Notes under the pieces: model-generated
Database searches by the model: none
What the model was told of the DNA's origin: nothing
Seen by the model: the letters and a program-made list of their open reading frames with translations, nothing else
Part shown: positions 32,024 to 42,834 of the stretch, piece after piece
Numbering within the stretch: the first letter of the stretch is position 1
Layout: each line of letters opens with the position of its first letter
Made by a program: the position numbers and the translations under genes
NCBI GenBank assembly: GCA_004009845.1
Contig: RMBW01000002.1
Location: 930,001-994,000, forward strand
Origin: Davidsoniella eucalypti
Taxonomy: Eukaryota; Ascomycota; Sordariomycetes; Microascales; Ceratocystidaceae
Direction of reading: 5' to 3'
Length of the DNA stretch: 64,000 nucleotides

Positions 32024-34564
32024 CTAACTAGCTTGTTCCTTTGGTTCTGGTTCAGTTGCTGCTGTTGGCACAACGGCTTTGCTATACTCAGTGTCACTCG
32101 TCTTATGCAAGTCCGTTTTAGTGACAAGAAGATCACAAAGTATCTTATAGAGATCTTTCTTATTCTCCCCCGCAAGAAAGGGATAAGTAGTTTTAGCCAT
32201 ACCAACTACTAAAGCTATTGGAATAGCAGACTTCTTCATAGATGCTGTAAATACATCGACTGTGGAAGGTGACGATGAACCACGAAGACAAAGCACTAGC
32301 CCAAGAACTGGTGTCTTGTCAAGATCGAAACCAAGATCTTTGATAGCAGTTAAGATAGAAGTCTTGGCATCCTCTCTGAGAGAAGCAGTAAGTCTATCAT
32401 GGGCTCTATTCTTGACTTGAACCAGGATACATCCCATACACGCAGGACGTCCCTGTGTAGCAGGTACCCAGACTGGAACTAGAAGATTTACCCCTGGGGA
32501 ATTCTCAGGAAGCAAAATTGCACAACACCTAGTGTATAGATGTAGCAGATCCCAAGGAGTTGGCTTTGAGGGCTTGTTGTCAACAGTTTTAGGAATGAAA
32601 CGAATCACTCGGTTGAAAAAAACTTGCCCAATGCTGAGTGAAGTGTTTATACTAGAGAATATACTCTGCTGGGTAGCTGTGCCAAAGAGATTCTCTAGAT
32701 AGCAGCTGAGCTTGCATGGAACAGGCAGATAGTCTCTTGGTCCATATCCAATGTCAAAAGCAAGTAAAAGGATCCAACCTGCTACAAATTCGCCAGTATC
32801 ACTAACACTGACGAATCCCCATCTAAGGTTGTTTCTGAAATCAACTAGTGCCTTGGTAAGGTTACCATTGATAGAAAGATGAGCATAGGCTGCCATAGCC
32901 AGAATCGGCTCTGGGGGTTGTCCAATAGATAGGTTCTCTAGGTTCTCTGATACATTGAAGATCCAATGCGTCCAACCAGACACTAGCTTCTGGCAATAAG
33001 GTTGATAATAAACCTCAAAGCTTACTCTATTCGAAAGGAGTGCCAGGTAGCGAACCATACTCAATGGTGATAACTCGGGCATTCTATCGGGGTCCAACTT
33101 GTTGAAAGCTAGCTGGAATATATCTGACTGTGTGAAATACTCATCAGGTCCACATTCAGATTCCTGACGGAAAGCACCAAACATTGGCCGGCCATAAGAG
33201 AACAATGATCTCCAATCTATAGCGGGATGGGCCAGGTTGAGGGGTGGTGCAAAGATATCCAGAGCAGAAAACTCAAAAAAGGGAAGAAAATGCTCTATGG
33301 GGTCCGTGTAGTATGGCCTCTTTTGGCTAGGATCCAGATGCCGGGGAGGAGGAGAGTAGTTTGAAACTCTGGAGGTAGTATCCACCAAAAGAGAAAAAAT
33401 ACTGTGATTCCTATCGGTGGCTTTAATATGAGGTAAAGCTGATTGTAGTGACTTAAATAGCACAGCACCATCAGAGACTTCCTCTTCTTGATCAACTAAG
33501 AGGTTTCGTGCTTCATCAAAAGCAAAGACAAATCTGACTTTATCCTTTCTTTGTGACTCTTGCAGTACAATACTATTTTCCTCAATGAGTTTTTGGAGTT
33601 TATCGACCCAAAAAGTATCTTCCAGCGGATCTCTGTCCCAACACTTTGTCTCACCATCCCAACCTCTTATCCTAGACGAGGAATCATCAAGCTTAAGTAA
33701 CATGAAGACAAAGCTCTGGAAACTATCATTTCCAGTCTGCAAATCCCAGAAATCAGAGCTGGACATGCCCAATTTCCAAAGATATTCTGCGATAGAAAGG
33801 TGGCGTCGAAGAAGTTTTTTCCACATTTCTTCTGGATCTGCTCTTGATAGTGGATAGTCTGCTGTGTAAATATCAGCAACTAAAGAACGGCCTGGAAATT
33901 CAAGGTTTTTGGCTGGAGAAAAAGAGATGTAGATGACAAATACTCCATGACGTTTAGCCAGCTGCTTCACAGCAAATGACTTCCCTATTCCAGAAGGGCC
34001 AATAACCGAACTATAGGGTGGCGTATACGGTCCTTGCAACCAAGCTTCATAGCAGCTGTCAATATAGTTTAGTAGACGTAAACTATTTGAGGCTCCAATT
34101 CTTGGGTCCACCTCTGCTCTATCAAATGCCAACTTGAAGGGAAGTCGAATACGAGTAGTGATGTTTGTCGACTCAAGATAGGTCTTAGCTAGATCAAAAA
34201 CTTGCTGCTGCTGTTGATCTCCCATTTCAAGGAACTGGAAAGTATCAGGTAGTTTCAAGAATAGATATATCTGAATATCAAGACTACTTCTCAACTGGGA
34301 TCGAATAATGGGAGATTCGGCGAATAGTGAATAGGAAGTATAGCAACACCAAAAATTTTCAATGACTCTGACATGTGAGTTCTCACTAACTTTCTGTGTA
34401 AGATAACTCTGGAAAAAAGGCTGTAGCCGGTTAAGATCCCATTCAGTGAGTACTAAGATATCATCGAATGTCTGACAAGCTTTGAAAGATCTAGCAATGC
34501 TCTTTGGAGAAGAAGGGGGTTTGTGCCCAGAGGAGCTTGGCTCAGGAGCAGATAGCTCAGACAT
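32024..34564 (-). CDS. P-loop ATPase with C-terminal REase-like domain (CRN/RHS-type architecture)
   Basis: 846-aa intronless ORF. Residues 1-150: variable N-terminal part. 185-400: P-loop NTPase with Walker A GPSGIGKS (189-196), Walker B VRFVFAFDEARNLL (about 343-356) and a following strand SIFSLLVDTTSR (388-399). 425-600: helical region. About 665-760: a fold like PD-(D/E)XK nucleases with GVNLLVPVW (691-699) and ILVQVKNR (713-720). In typical members the first motif has Asp; here it is Asn693. ATPase plus REase-like domain is the architecture described for transposon-derived Crinkler/RHS-type eukaryotic proteins, some of which are secreted effectors; no signal peptide is seen here. A probable 295-nt intron lies in the 5' leader (34877..34583: GTAAGT, branch TAACTAAC, acceptor ATAG). 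The gene is flanked on both sides by LINE-like 3' ends. The family assignment is from motifs only. Confidence 0.72.
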   Translation of the reverse strand: MSELSAPEPSSSGHKPPSSPKSIARSFKACQTFDDILVLTEWDLNRLQPFFQSYLTQKVSENSHVRVIENFWCCYTSYSLFAESPIIRSQLRSSLDIQIYLFLKLPDTFQFLEMGDQQQQQVFDLAKTYLESTNITTRIRLPFKLAFDRAEVDPRIGASNSLRLLNYIDSCYEAWLQGPYTPPYSSVIGPSGIGKSFAVKQLAKRHGVFVIYISFSPAKNLEFPGRSLVADIYTADYPLSRADPEEMWKKLLRRHLSIAEYLWKLGMSSSDFWDLQTGNDSFQSFVFMLLKLDDSSSRIRGWDGETKCWDRDPLEDTFWVDKLQKLIEENSIVLQESQRKDKVRFVFAFDEARNLLVDQEEEVSDGAVLFKSLQSALPHIKATDRNHSIFSLLVDTTSRVSNYSPPPRHLDPSQKRPYYTDPIEHFLPFFEFSALDIFAPPLNLAHPAIDWRSLFSYGRPMFGAFRQESECGPDEYFTQSDIFQLAFNKLDPDRMPELSPLSMVRYLALLSNRVSFEVYYQPYCQKLVSGWTHWIFNVSENLENLSIGQPPEPILAMAAYAHLSINGNLTKALVDFRNNLRWGFVSVSDTGEFVAGWILLLAFDIGYGPRDYLPVPCKLSCYLENLFGTATQQSIFSSINTSLSIGQVFFNRVIRFIPKTVDNKPSKPTPWDLLHLYTRCCAILLPENSPGVNLLVPVWVPATQGRPACMGCILVQVKNRAHDRLTASLREDAKTSILTAIKDLGFDLDKTPVLGLVLCLRGSSSPSTVDVFTASMKKSAIPIALVVGMAKTTYPFLAGENKKDLYKILCDLLVTKTDLHKTSDTEYSKAVVPTAATEPEPKEQAS

Positions 34565-36576
34565 CTCTGAGTTTGGAAGTTGCTATACACAATAGTTAGT
34601 TATCTATCTCGGCTAAAAGATGATGCAAGAGAAACATACATAGCAACAATGAATTTCTTAAATTTAGATGGATTGGTAAAACAGCAAAATTCAATCAAAA
34701 TTCAACCTGTCGATATTTTGGATAGGGCAGATTAGGATTTTTTTTTTCTGGGGGGTGGTTATATTCGGTCAGTAAATGTTTTAGATATTGATTTTCGAGA
34801 GAGATAAGAATATGAGAAGAGCCGAGCCATAACATGAATGATATCAGAGGAAATGATATTGAGGCAGCAGGACTTACAGTCAGCAGCACAAGCTAATGAT
34901 CAAGAGTGCAGATATACTAATCAGAGGCCCAAGCAATTGGGATATGCAAAGTCGAGGATAGAAGGTTGAAGCAAGACACAAATGTCAGTAGTTGAACCAC
35001 AAAATCTAAACAAGAGATGCAAGTTAATATCAAGACTTGACAATTAGATGTGGGAACTCATACCAAAACCTAGGGTCTTAAGAAAGATTACCAATTGATG
35101 CTGTGAAGATGATAGCCGATAGTTGGATTAAATCAATATCAGTAACTTGATACTTGCTGCTATCCATCCATCCAAAGTAGAAGATAGAATGTTCTTGAAA
35201 GGTTTAAGATGCGAAGTTGACTACCAATGGTGGAGAGACTTGGGGGAAGTGAATTATGTTTACATGAAACAGAATTTTCATCTAATGGTGGCAAAACCAA
35301 TAATCATGGGGAGGGGAATGTGTGACAAGGGCTATACTACCATGTGACTAGGAAACAAATCAAATTTCATGATGTGTATCTAAGCCTAAAACTGGGCAAG
35401 GCCAACTGCTACACTTATCAGAGTGTTGTGACACCTAGAATATGTCTAATATGTACAACTCAAGCACCAAAACACTACTACAATATTGTCAAGAACTGTA
35501 ATCTAGACAACTGTGCATGGAGTTTATAGGCCTACTAGAAACTGATATCTTACAAAGCTCGACTATATTTTATATTTAATGTCTAATCACTGATACTATA
35601 CAATGACGGATCGGTTACCAAATAGATGTTGAACATCGTCTGCTCAGCATACTCAAAGTTTCTATATATTCCCTAGATACGAAGAACTTAGTTATATTTG
35701 ATGTAACAGAATAACTACGTCATAAACTCCACTATGGGGATCGCCGGGGTGGCCGTAGATGCAGGTCCGAATAAGGACAATGAAGATGATGGACCTGCGG
35801 CAGTTTGGCCGGATGAAGAGGATCCGGGTTCTTCCCTCGTCGATGTTCCCGTGATGGTTTGCGTTCGCGAGCCGTGAGATGCCGTGGATGGAGGGTTGAG
35901 TTGTCTTTGAGCAGACATATTTAATGCGTTTCTGTTCCTTTCGCAGAGATAAAGCGCTTGTTTCTGTTTTGCTAGGGGCGCTATGGGAACGATAAAGATG
36001 TATAATTGATATAGGTGAGGTCATGAGATAAGGGTAAAAAGCTGTAGACTTGCAAGGGTTAAATCCGCAAAACTCATCCCATTACAGCCACATATACCCC
36101 GCTTTTTGTGTCTAGGGGCCTGGGTTGTTATGACGAAGGTGTGGCGTTAAACAAAATTAAACAGGAAGAAAGCACTACTGCAAAGCTGTCACAATGGCAC
36201 ATGTAGCCAAATATTATTTATTATTATTGTGAAGGGTAAACAACAATAAAAAGAGGCAGAATTTAAGCAGCAGAGACATTTGAAGGCTGGATTTCACGCC
36301 AATTAATTTGTTGGTCGCCCTTGATCTTCTCTCTCTCCCTTGTCGATTTGCTCCTGGCAAGACTCCGAATTCTCTTATCGTCCCCAACAACGCTGCAAAC
36401 CGTCTTTCTAACGCTGTCTGCCTCTATCAGGACACTCCGGACGTATCGACAGGCCGCCTAAGATAGTGCGTTGGCCGTATCATCGCCCTGTGTGATATCT
36501 TGTAGAGCATAGTCCCTCTTTTTTCTACTTCCATATCTCTCTATTTCTTGCTGTTTTGTCCTGCAGGTAGGACAAT
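34565..36576. other. AT-rich intergenic region with repeat relic
   Basis: Holds the leader intron of the ATPase gene (34583-34877), an AT-rich stretch with only short ORFs, the LINE-end relic at 35583-35638, and the VID27 promoter. 35715-35918 on the minus strand reads MSAQRQLNPPSTASHGSRTQ and on for 67 codons, Ser/Thr/Pro-rich, with no recognisable family. I do not call it a gene. Confidence 0.4.
35583..35638 (-). repeat. LINE-like 3' end relic upstream of the ATPase gene
   Basis: On the minus strand: CATCTATTTGGTAACCGATC, CGTCATTGTATAGTATCAGT and GATTAG, aligning with the intact 3' end at lower identity than the relic at 31761. Same orientation as the ATPase gene. Confidence 0.5.
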
Positions 36577-39342
36577 ATGTTTGTTCTTCGCAACGGTAAG
36601 TCGTCGTCTTGTCGTCCCATTCGATCGCTAAACAAAACCCCCTCCCCCTCTTCATTGAATCTTCTAGCAACTAGGAGAGCAGAACGTCCTTGCATTCGCG
36701 GGGCCTTGATTGGTTGATGGCAACTTGCCGGGCCGAGCTCATAGGGTTGCATTTCAGCGGCTCTTTCTTTCATAGCACAAAACTCCTTAAACTAACCCTT
36801 GTTCATTCTCTCTCTTATAGTGGGAAAGCTGATCTTTGGATCAGGAAGTCAGGAAGCCCTCCTCGAACTTCCCCAAGGCCAACTTTATCTTGTCCGACCA
36901 CAATCACCAAAGGGATATTCAGAGCTTATCTTCAAGGACTCTGCTGCCCGTATCCGCCGAACCGGAGTCGAATTTCAATACCAGCTGGTCGTTCAGCGTG
37001 TCTACGAAGAGGGCGAAGAAGAGCTTCTTGCTGAAGAGGAAGGCGACGACGAGCTTGACGCCGAGCTTGCTTCTGAGAGAGACGAGAAGTCGTTTTTGCT
37101 CGACGAAGCTCTTCATTTCCGTGTTGAGGTCCGTGAAGGCCACGAAACTATTTTAGCGTGGCGTGATCTGAGTGGCGACACTGGTGACGTCTACGAGTTC
37201 GTTTGTGATTCCACCCTCCCCCAATCACAAATTGCCCAGTTCCAGCAACTGGCTCGCCACTGCCAGTACGAACGTAAATACCGTAAATCTTACACGACGG
37301 CTTCTGAAGTCGATCTGCGTCAGTTTGACTTTGACGACGATCTACCAATTCCTCCTGCTTCTCCCATCCACTCGCCTAAATTGACACGCTCGATCGACTC
37401 GACCGACGCTATCTTTGCCAAAGCTATCGCGGCGAATAAAAGTGCCGATCGTGCGCCTTCTCCCTCATACGACGACGATCTCGACGCCCAGTTGCAGGCC
37501 GAGGCGCAATTACAAGACGAGCTCGAGCTCGAGAATCAACTGCAAGACGACGCTGAACAGCAAGTGGCATCCGAGGAACAAGAGCAAAGCCAAGATATGC
37601 CCCCCAAGAAAAAGGAGCCTGAGGCAGCTGCCTCTCCTCCTTCTCCCACTACCGCACGCCCGGCACTCAGCGAGTATGCTGCTGTTTCAGCTGAGCTGCA
37701 CTTCTTTGATTTCGTGTCTGGAACGTTTATCATAAAGGATGATCATGTCACTGCTGTTGTCACCGAGGTCGGTACCTGGGAATACTGGCTCCAGGTTAGC
37801 GGAAAGAAAGACTGGGTTAGCATGTCTGTTTCGACTGATGTCAACCCTGTTTTCAATTTCGAGTACCTTTCATTCATCTTCAACCAAACATCCCCTGACG
37901 GAACAGCAAACTCATGGCTCCTACGATTCAAGGACCAGCCAACCATGGAGGCATTCCAGGAAGGTCTCCTGCGTGCTCTATGGGAACAGCTGAATCTCAT
38001 TAAATGGGCCAAGGTGAAGGAGGTTGAGCGTGACTACATCACTGACGCCTTCAACGATCTCACCATGGAAGATGCCGACAAGGCAGAAGAGGAAGAAGAA
38101 GAAGAAGAGGACGAAGAGGACGAAGAAGAGGAACGTGGTGCCCGTAGTGACGATGAAGAGGAGGATAGCGATGACGATGCACTCGAAAAGACGTCTGATG
38201 GCCATGTAAACTCTCAGCTGGCTGTTGGTTACAAGCATGACCGGTCATTCGTTGTTCGCGGCTCCAAGATTGGTGTCTTCAAACACACCGAGAACAACCA
38301 GCTTCAGTTCTCGACTAACATTTCCCGTGTCGAGACAACGGGCGGCAAGCTGTTCAGTCCTAAGAAGGTCATGCTTCACAACGAAGACCGTGATCTGATT
38401 CTACAGCACAACACCGACCCCAACAAGCTGTACCGCATGGATCTGGAATATGGCAAAGTTGTCGATGAGTGGAATGTCCACGACGATATTCCCATTACTA
38501 CTTTCGCTCCCGAGAAGAAGTTCTCGCAGATGACCGGAGAGCAGACATTCCTGGGTATCTCTAACAACGCCCTATTCCGTGTTGACCCCCGTCTTTCTGG
38601 CACCAAGCTGGTTGACTCTCAACTCAAGCAATATGCTTCGAAGAACGACTTCTCGGCGCTTGCCTCGACCGAGAAGGGCTACGTTGCAGTTGCCAGTAAC
38701 AAAGGTGATATTCGTCTCTTTGACCGCCTCGGTATCAATGCCAAGACGCACATTCCGGCATTGGGTGAACCCATCATTGGTCTCGATGTGTCTGCTGATG
38801 GTCGCTGGCTGCTGGCTACTTGCCGTACTTATCTGCTTTTGATCGACACTCTACAGAAGGAGGGCAAGAACGAAGGCAAGCTGGGCTTCGAGCGTTCGTT
38901 TGCGGCTGACAAGAAACCTCAGCCTCGCCGTCTTGCACTGACGCCAGAGCACGTTGCCCAATTTGCGTACGAGACCAAGAAGGCTGTCTCTTTCACGCCT
39001 GCCCGGTTTAACGCCGGAGAGGGTATGGATGAGACAAGCATCATCACTGCCACGGGTCCTTACATCATCGAGTGGAACCTGAAGAAGGTGACCAGAGGTG
39101 GCAAGACCCCGTACTTGATCAAGCGGTACGTTGAGGATGTCATGGCTGACAACTTCAAGTTCGGTACGGACAAGAACGTCATCGTGGCTCTGCCGAACGA
39201 AGTCAACATGGTGGGCAAGAAGGCCCTCAAGAAGCCTACACGTGAGAGCATTGTCGGAAACTTCAGACCGTATGGCCGCTCAAGCACTATTGGCGGCCGG
39301 CCTAAGCCTGGTCTGGATGACATTGTCGAGTCGGCATTCTAG
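36577..39342 (+). CDS. VID27: VID27 family protein
   Basis: 846-aa member of the VID27 family, named for a yeast mutant defective in vacuolar import and degradation of fructose-1,6-bisphosphatase; its molecular role is not settled. Exon 1 is only 19 nt (36577..36595, MFVLRN) and exon 2 is 36821..39342. The 225-nt intron has donor GTAAGT, branch ACTAAC and acceptor TATAG. The join gives MFVLRNVGKLIFGSGSQEAL, as in other filamentous fungi. An N-terminal PH-like region is followed by a low-complexity Glu/Gln/Ala stretch (220-275), a second PH-like domain near 290-400 (LHFFDFVSGTFIIKDDHVTA, WEYWLQVSG), an acidic tract (430-470), and a C-terminal beta-propeller-like part (HVNSQLAVGYKHDRSFVVRG to VALPNEVNMVGKKALKK). 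Confidence 0.93.
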
Positions 39343-40141
39343 GCTGCGGTAGCGGCAGATGTTACAGAAAAGAGGAGGATGGATCTAGGAGTAGGGTGGC
39401 GATGAGGCTTACCGCGTTGGCCTTTGGCTTTTGTTTTTCTCATAATTTTTTTCTTCCTTTTCTTCTCTTCTTTGCGTTTTTGTTCTCATTTCTGGAATTT
39501 TTCGGAGTGACACCGGAGTTTTATTTCGGCAATTTTCTCACTACACATTTATTTGCTTTGTTCCGCCCAAGCTTCTTCTGGATCTCCCATATCTACATAT
39601 AAGCCGCGGACACACCAGAATAGCGACTGGCTATTCATACCACCATCATCATACCCCCATAGTTTTAACATAGTAACATACCAGCCCGACCTAATGCCTC
39701 TTATTCAGTGATATTGTAGTTGATTTGTATGTAATCTATGTATAGTGTAGTAATAGTAGGAGTAGACAGGCATTTTGGACATTATCACAGCGTTCCGGTC
39801 CTATTGCAACGTAGTAGTGACTGCAATGGCAATATTAGCTGCGGCAGTAGTAGCTTTTTGAATTCATAACCGGACTAATCAGTGGCCAGAATCTTGATTG
39901 CAACCCAGTTGCGACGGCCTAAATAGGCTAAAGTCGTAGCGGAAGGAATGGCGATCGCCTGGCTCTATCAAGCCAGAGCAAGGTAGAGCAAGCTAGAGAT
40001 GAAGAACGACGACTTACTAGACCTACTTAATACAAGTACCCCAACTGCCACCGTTTTTTCTTCCGACTTTGGACACATTCTTGACAACGCCACATATATA
40101 AATCATCACCAAACAAACCTGGATGCTCCGTCTTAAAAGCA
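39343..40141. other. Intergenic between VID27 and aldose epimerase
   Basis: The T-rich 3' flank of VID27, then the epimerase promoter. No gene is seen. A short repeat of CAAGCCAGAGCAAGGTAGAG-like words occurs at about 39970-40000. Confidence 0.45.
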
Positions 40142-41256
40142 ATGGCTTCCATCTCTTTCCTCCCTCTAGGCGCCATCGTCCAGGCCATCGGGATTGATGG
40201 CGTCAACATTGTCCAAGGATTTGACACAGCCTCGCAATATGCCTCGCACAACACATCGTACTTTGGCGAGACGATTGGCCGAGTAGCGAACCGGATCAAG
40301 AACGCGCAGATTGACGCTCTCAACGACGGCCAAAGCTATAAGCTTGCGCAGAATGACGGGCCGAACAGTTTGCACGGTGGCGCCATTGGCTGGGGAAAGC
40401 GTGAGTGGGTTAAGGTTGATAGTGGTGGCAGAGAGAAGGCTAGAGACGTTCCCGGAGTGGAAGGGTTGACGGGATGGGAAACGACGGTGTTTAGGCTGTG
40501 TAGTGAACATGGCGATCAGGGCTATCCGGGCACGGTGATGGCTACGGTGTTTTATACGACGGGAGTACAGAAAGTAAATGGGCGAGATGTCACTGTGCTT
40601 GCGATGGAGTACGAGGCGGAGATCGTGTCTGGAGCTGATGAGACGGCGATCAACATGACGAACCATTCGTAAGTACCGTCTTCTTTAACCCTTAGACTCT
40701 GTCTATGAGAGGGTTAGCTTGCTGATGTCTGAGTAGGTACTTCAATCTGGGCAGCGGGCCGTCGATCCAGGGCACCATAGTGACTCTTGCCACAGACCAA
40801 TATCTGCCCGTCGACGATAAAGGCATCCCGATCTCCGGACCCCGCACCTTCCCCGGCATCACGGCCGACGTGCCGCTAAATCTCGGGGCTGAAGAGCCCG
40901 ATATCGACGACTGCTTTGTCATGACCGACAAAGCCATATCAGAAACCAAGGCATCATCGATCCCCATCGATACCCGCCAGCAGTCGCTTCGACTAAACCT
41001 GGCCGCCCATCATCCCGCCACGGGAATCCATCTCGAGGTTTTGTCTACAGAGCCGGCGTTTCAGTTTTATACTGGCAAATATATCGACGTGCCGGCACTA
41101 GATGGACTTCCAGCACGCGGAAAACGCAGTGGCTTTTGCTGTGAGCCGAGTCGATATGTGGATGCTGTGAATAGACCAGAGTGGAAGAGTCAGGTGGTGT
41201 TGAAGAAGGGGGAGGTATATGGCTCGAGAATAGTATACCGAGCATGGAAAGAATAG
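40142..41256 (+). CDS. Aldose 1-epimerase (galactose mutarotase)
   Basis: 348-aa cytosolic enzyme that interconverts alpha and beta anomers of galactose and other aldoses, feeding the Leloir pathway. Exon 1 is 40142..40668 and exon 2 is 40737..41256; the 68-nt intron (GTAAGT...GTAG) splits the serine codon in NHSYFNL. Family marks: GETIGRVANRIKNAQ, SLHGGAIGW, GDQGYPG, the catalytic-His phrase TNHSYFNLGSG, DDCFVM, and STEPAFQFYTG with the catalytic Glu. Length fits the family (about 340 aa). No signal peptide. Its 3' end converges with the HIRIP3-like gene 213 bp away. Confidence 0.92.
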
Positions 41257-41469
41257 TGAATTGCTTAGAGTAGGAGAGGGGAATATTCTATTTATTAGTG
41301 AGAGCCATAGTTTAGCAAATACAATGAAAAATGACAGAGAAGAATGAAAGGATAATAAACAGTACTGGTATCGTGATATGTAAAATGGTAGAAAAGAAAA
41401 AAAAAATCCAACAGAAAAAGACAATACAAAAAAAGGATTTATTGTATGCTAGTAGATAGAATCAACGTT

Positions 41470-42834
41470 CTAGTCAGAATCGTCGTCGCTGAAACTGGCA
41501 GCACGCTTACGCTGACGACCAGAGCCAGTCCGTTTCTTCTTCTTCGGAACTTCCTCCTCGCTATCCTCAGACATATCAGCCTCTGACTCTGATTCGCTAT
41601 CGGGCTCTGAAATGTCCTCCGAAACACTCGCATCCTCATCATCGTCATCACTATCATCAGCCTTATCCTTTCTCGACTTGGTCTTCTTGGGCCGTTTCGC
41701 TTCTGCTTCTTCGTCGTCTTCAGAATCGGTCAAGCCCTCGATGACTTGTTTTTCAATTTTGAGACTCTTGGGAGCTGCTGCGCGCCGCGATGTTCGAGTA
41801 GACCGAAGAGCGCCATCTTCTGACGCACCCCACGTACGATCCATGGCTTGAACAGCCTGTAAGTCAGCCATGAGTTCACGCTGCTCTTTGATTTCCTTGG
41901 CGCGGGCATCACTAAAACGACCCGTCATGCCGATATCGCGTAGTATCTGCTTGAGATGCTTGATCTTTGCGGATTCATTGTCGCCGAAGGATTTAAGTTC
42001 AACGCCCCAGACCTTGCGCACACCGCATTTTCCGAGCTGCTTTTGGAGTTTTTGGACTTCGGTTGGCTCGCTGGAGCTGGAGGTGGCGGTTTTACGGGGT
42101 GCGCTGACTTTGGGCTTGCTGGTGGCACTGCCTTTGGCTCCGCGTTTCTTTACGGGAGGCTCGTCGATGACGGATGACATGTCGCTGTCGTTGGCAAGAT
42201 CTTCTTTGACTTTCTTAGCTTCTTCGACTTCTTTGGCCTCAACTTCTTCGACTTTGTCAGTGTCCGCGACGTCTTGCTTCTTAGATTTATTTTTGACATT
42301 GCTCTTGCCATCGCTGTCGTAGCTAGATAGTTCTGCCTCGGATTCAGCCTCGAACTTGTCATCTTCGTCACCATCTTCGCTTATAGTCTTTCGTGACGCT
42401 TTCTTTTTGGGCGATTCCTTCTTGGTGCGTTTGGTCTTCGGCCCCGAACGAGCAGATGCCTTGCGCTTGTTGGTAGCCTTGGCTTTGGGAGGCTCATCCT
42501 CAGAGAAAATTTCCTCTTCCTCCTCTGCCTCAGCCCCTGCCTCTGCCTCTGTCTCTCCTCTTCCTACTAAAGCGCCCTGGGTTTGTTCTGTTAGCTGTGG
42601 GCAAAATATTTAGATACGAGACCATGGGAAGAGACTTACGACCATGGATTTGATAATCTCGCGACTCTTGTGGTTCCATTCTTCAGACAGAAAGAAGTTG
42701 GCGTCGAGCTCTAGTTTACTAATTACAGCTTTTCGGACCAGATTCACGGTGAGATTGTCACGGTCAGCGCTGTCCCACACAGCTTTGACGGCTTCGTTGA
42801 GCCCTTTGACGACAGCACCTTCAGATGGTTCCAT
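41470..42834 (-). CDS. HIRIP3-like histone chaperone with N-terminal DEK_C-type domain
   Basis: 439-aa nuclear, highly charged protein. Exon 1 is 42834..42640 and exon 2 is 42594..41470; the 45-nt intron is the shortest in the window. Residues 1-65 resemble the DEK C-terminal fold (DNLTVNLVRKAVISKLEL, SEEWNHKSREIIKSMV), found in chromatin proteins. Residues 66-240 are Lys/Glu-rich and disordered with basic nuclear-targeting clusters (KRKASARSGPKTKRTKK). Residues about 245-318 (VQKLQKQLGKCGVRKVWGVE, LKQILRDIGMTGRFSDARAK) match the conserved C-terminal domain of HIRIP3, a HIRA-interacting protein and H2A-type histone chaperone. The tail is acidic and serine-rich with CK2-like sites, then basic. 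Annotation pipelines often call this family only 'transcriptional regulator'. Confidence 0.75.

Noticed and set aside
35692..36024. Ser/Thr/Pro-rich ORFs of 67 and 110 codons on the minus strand
   Set aside because: Overlapping frames, no family match and no splice or leader evidence.
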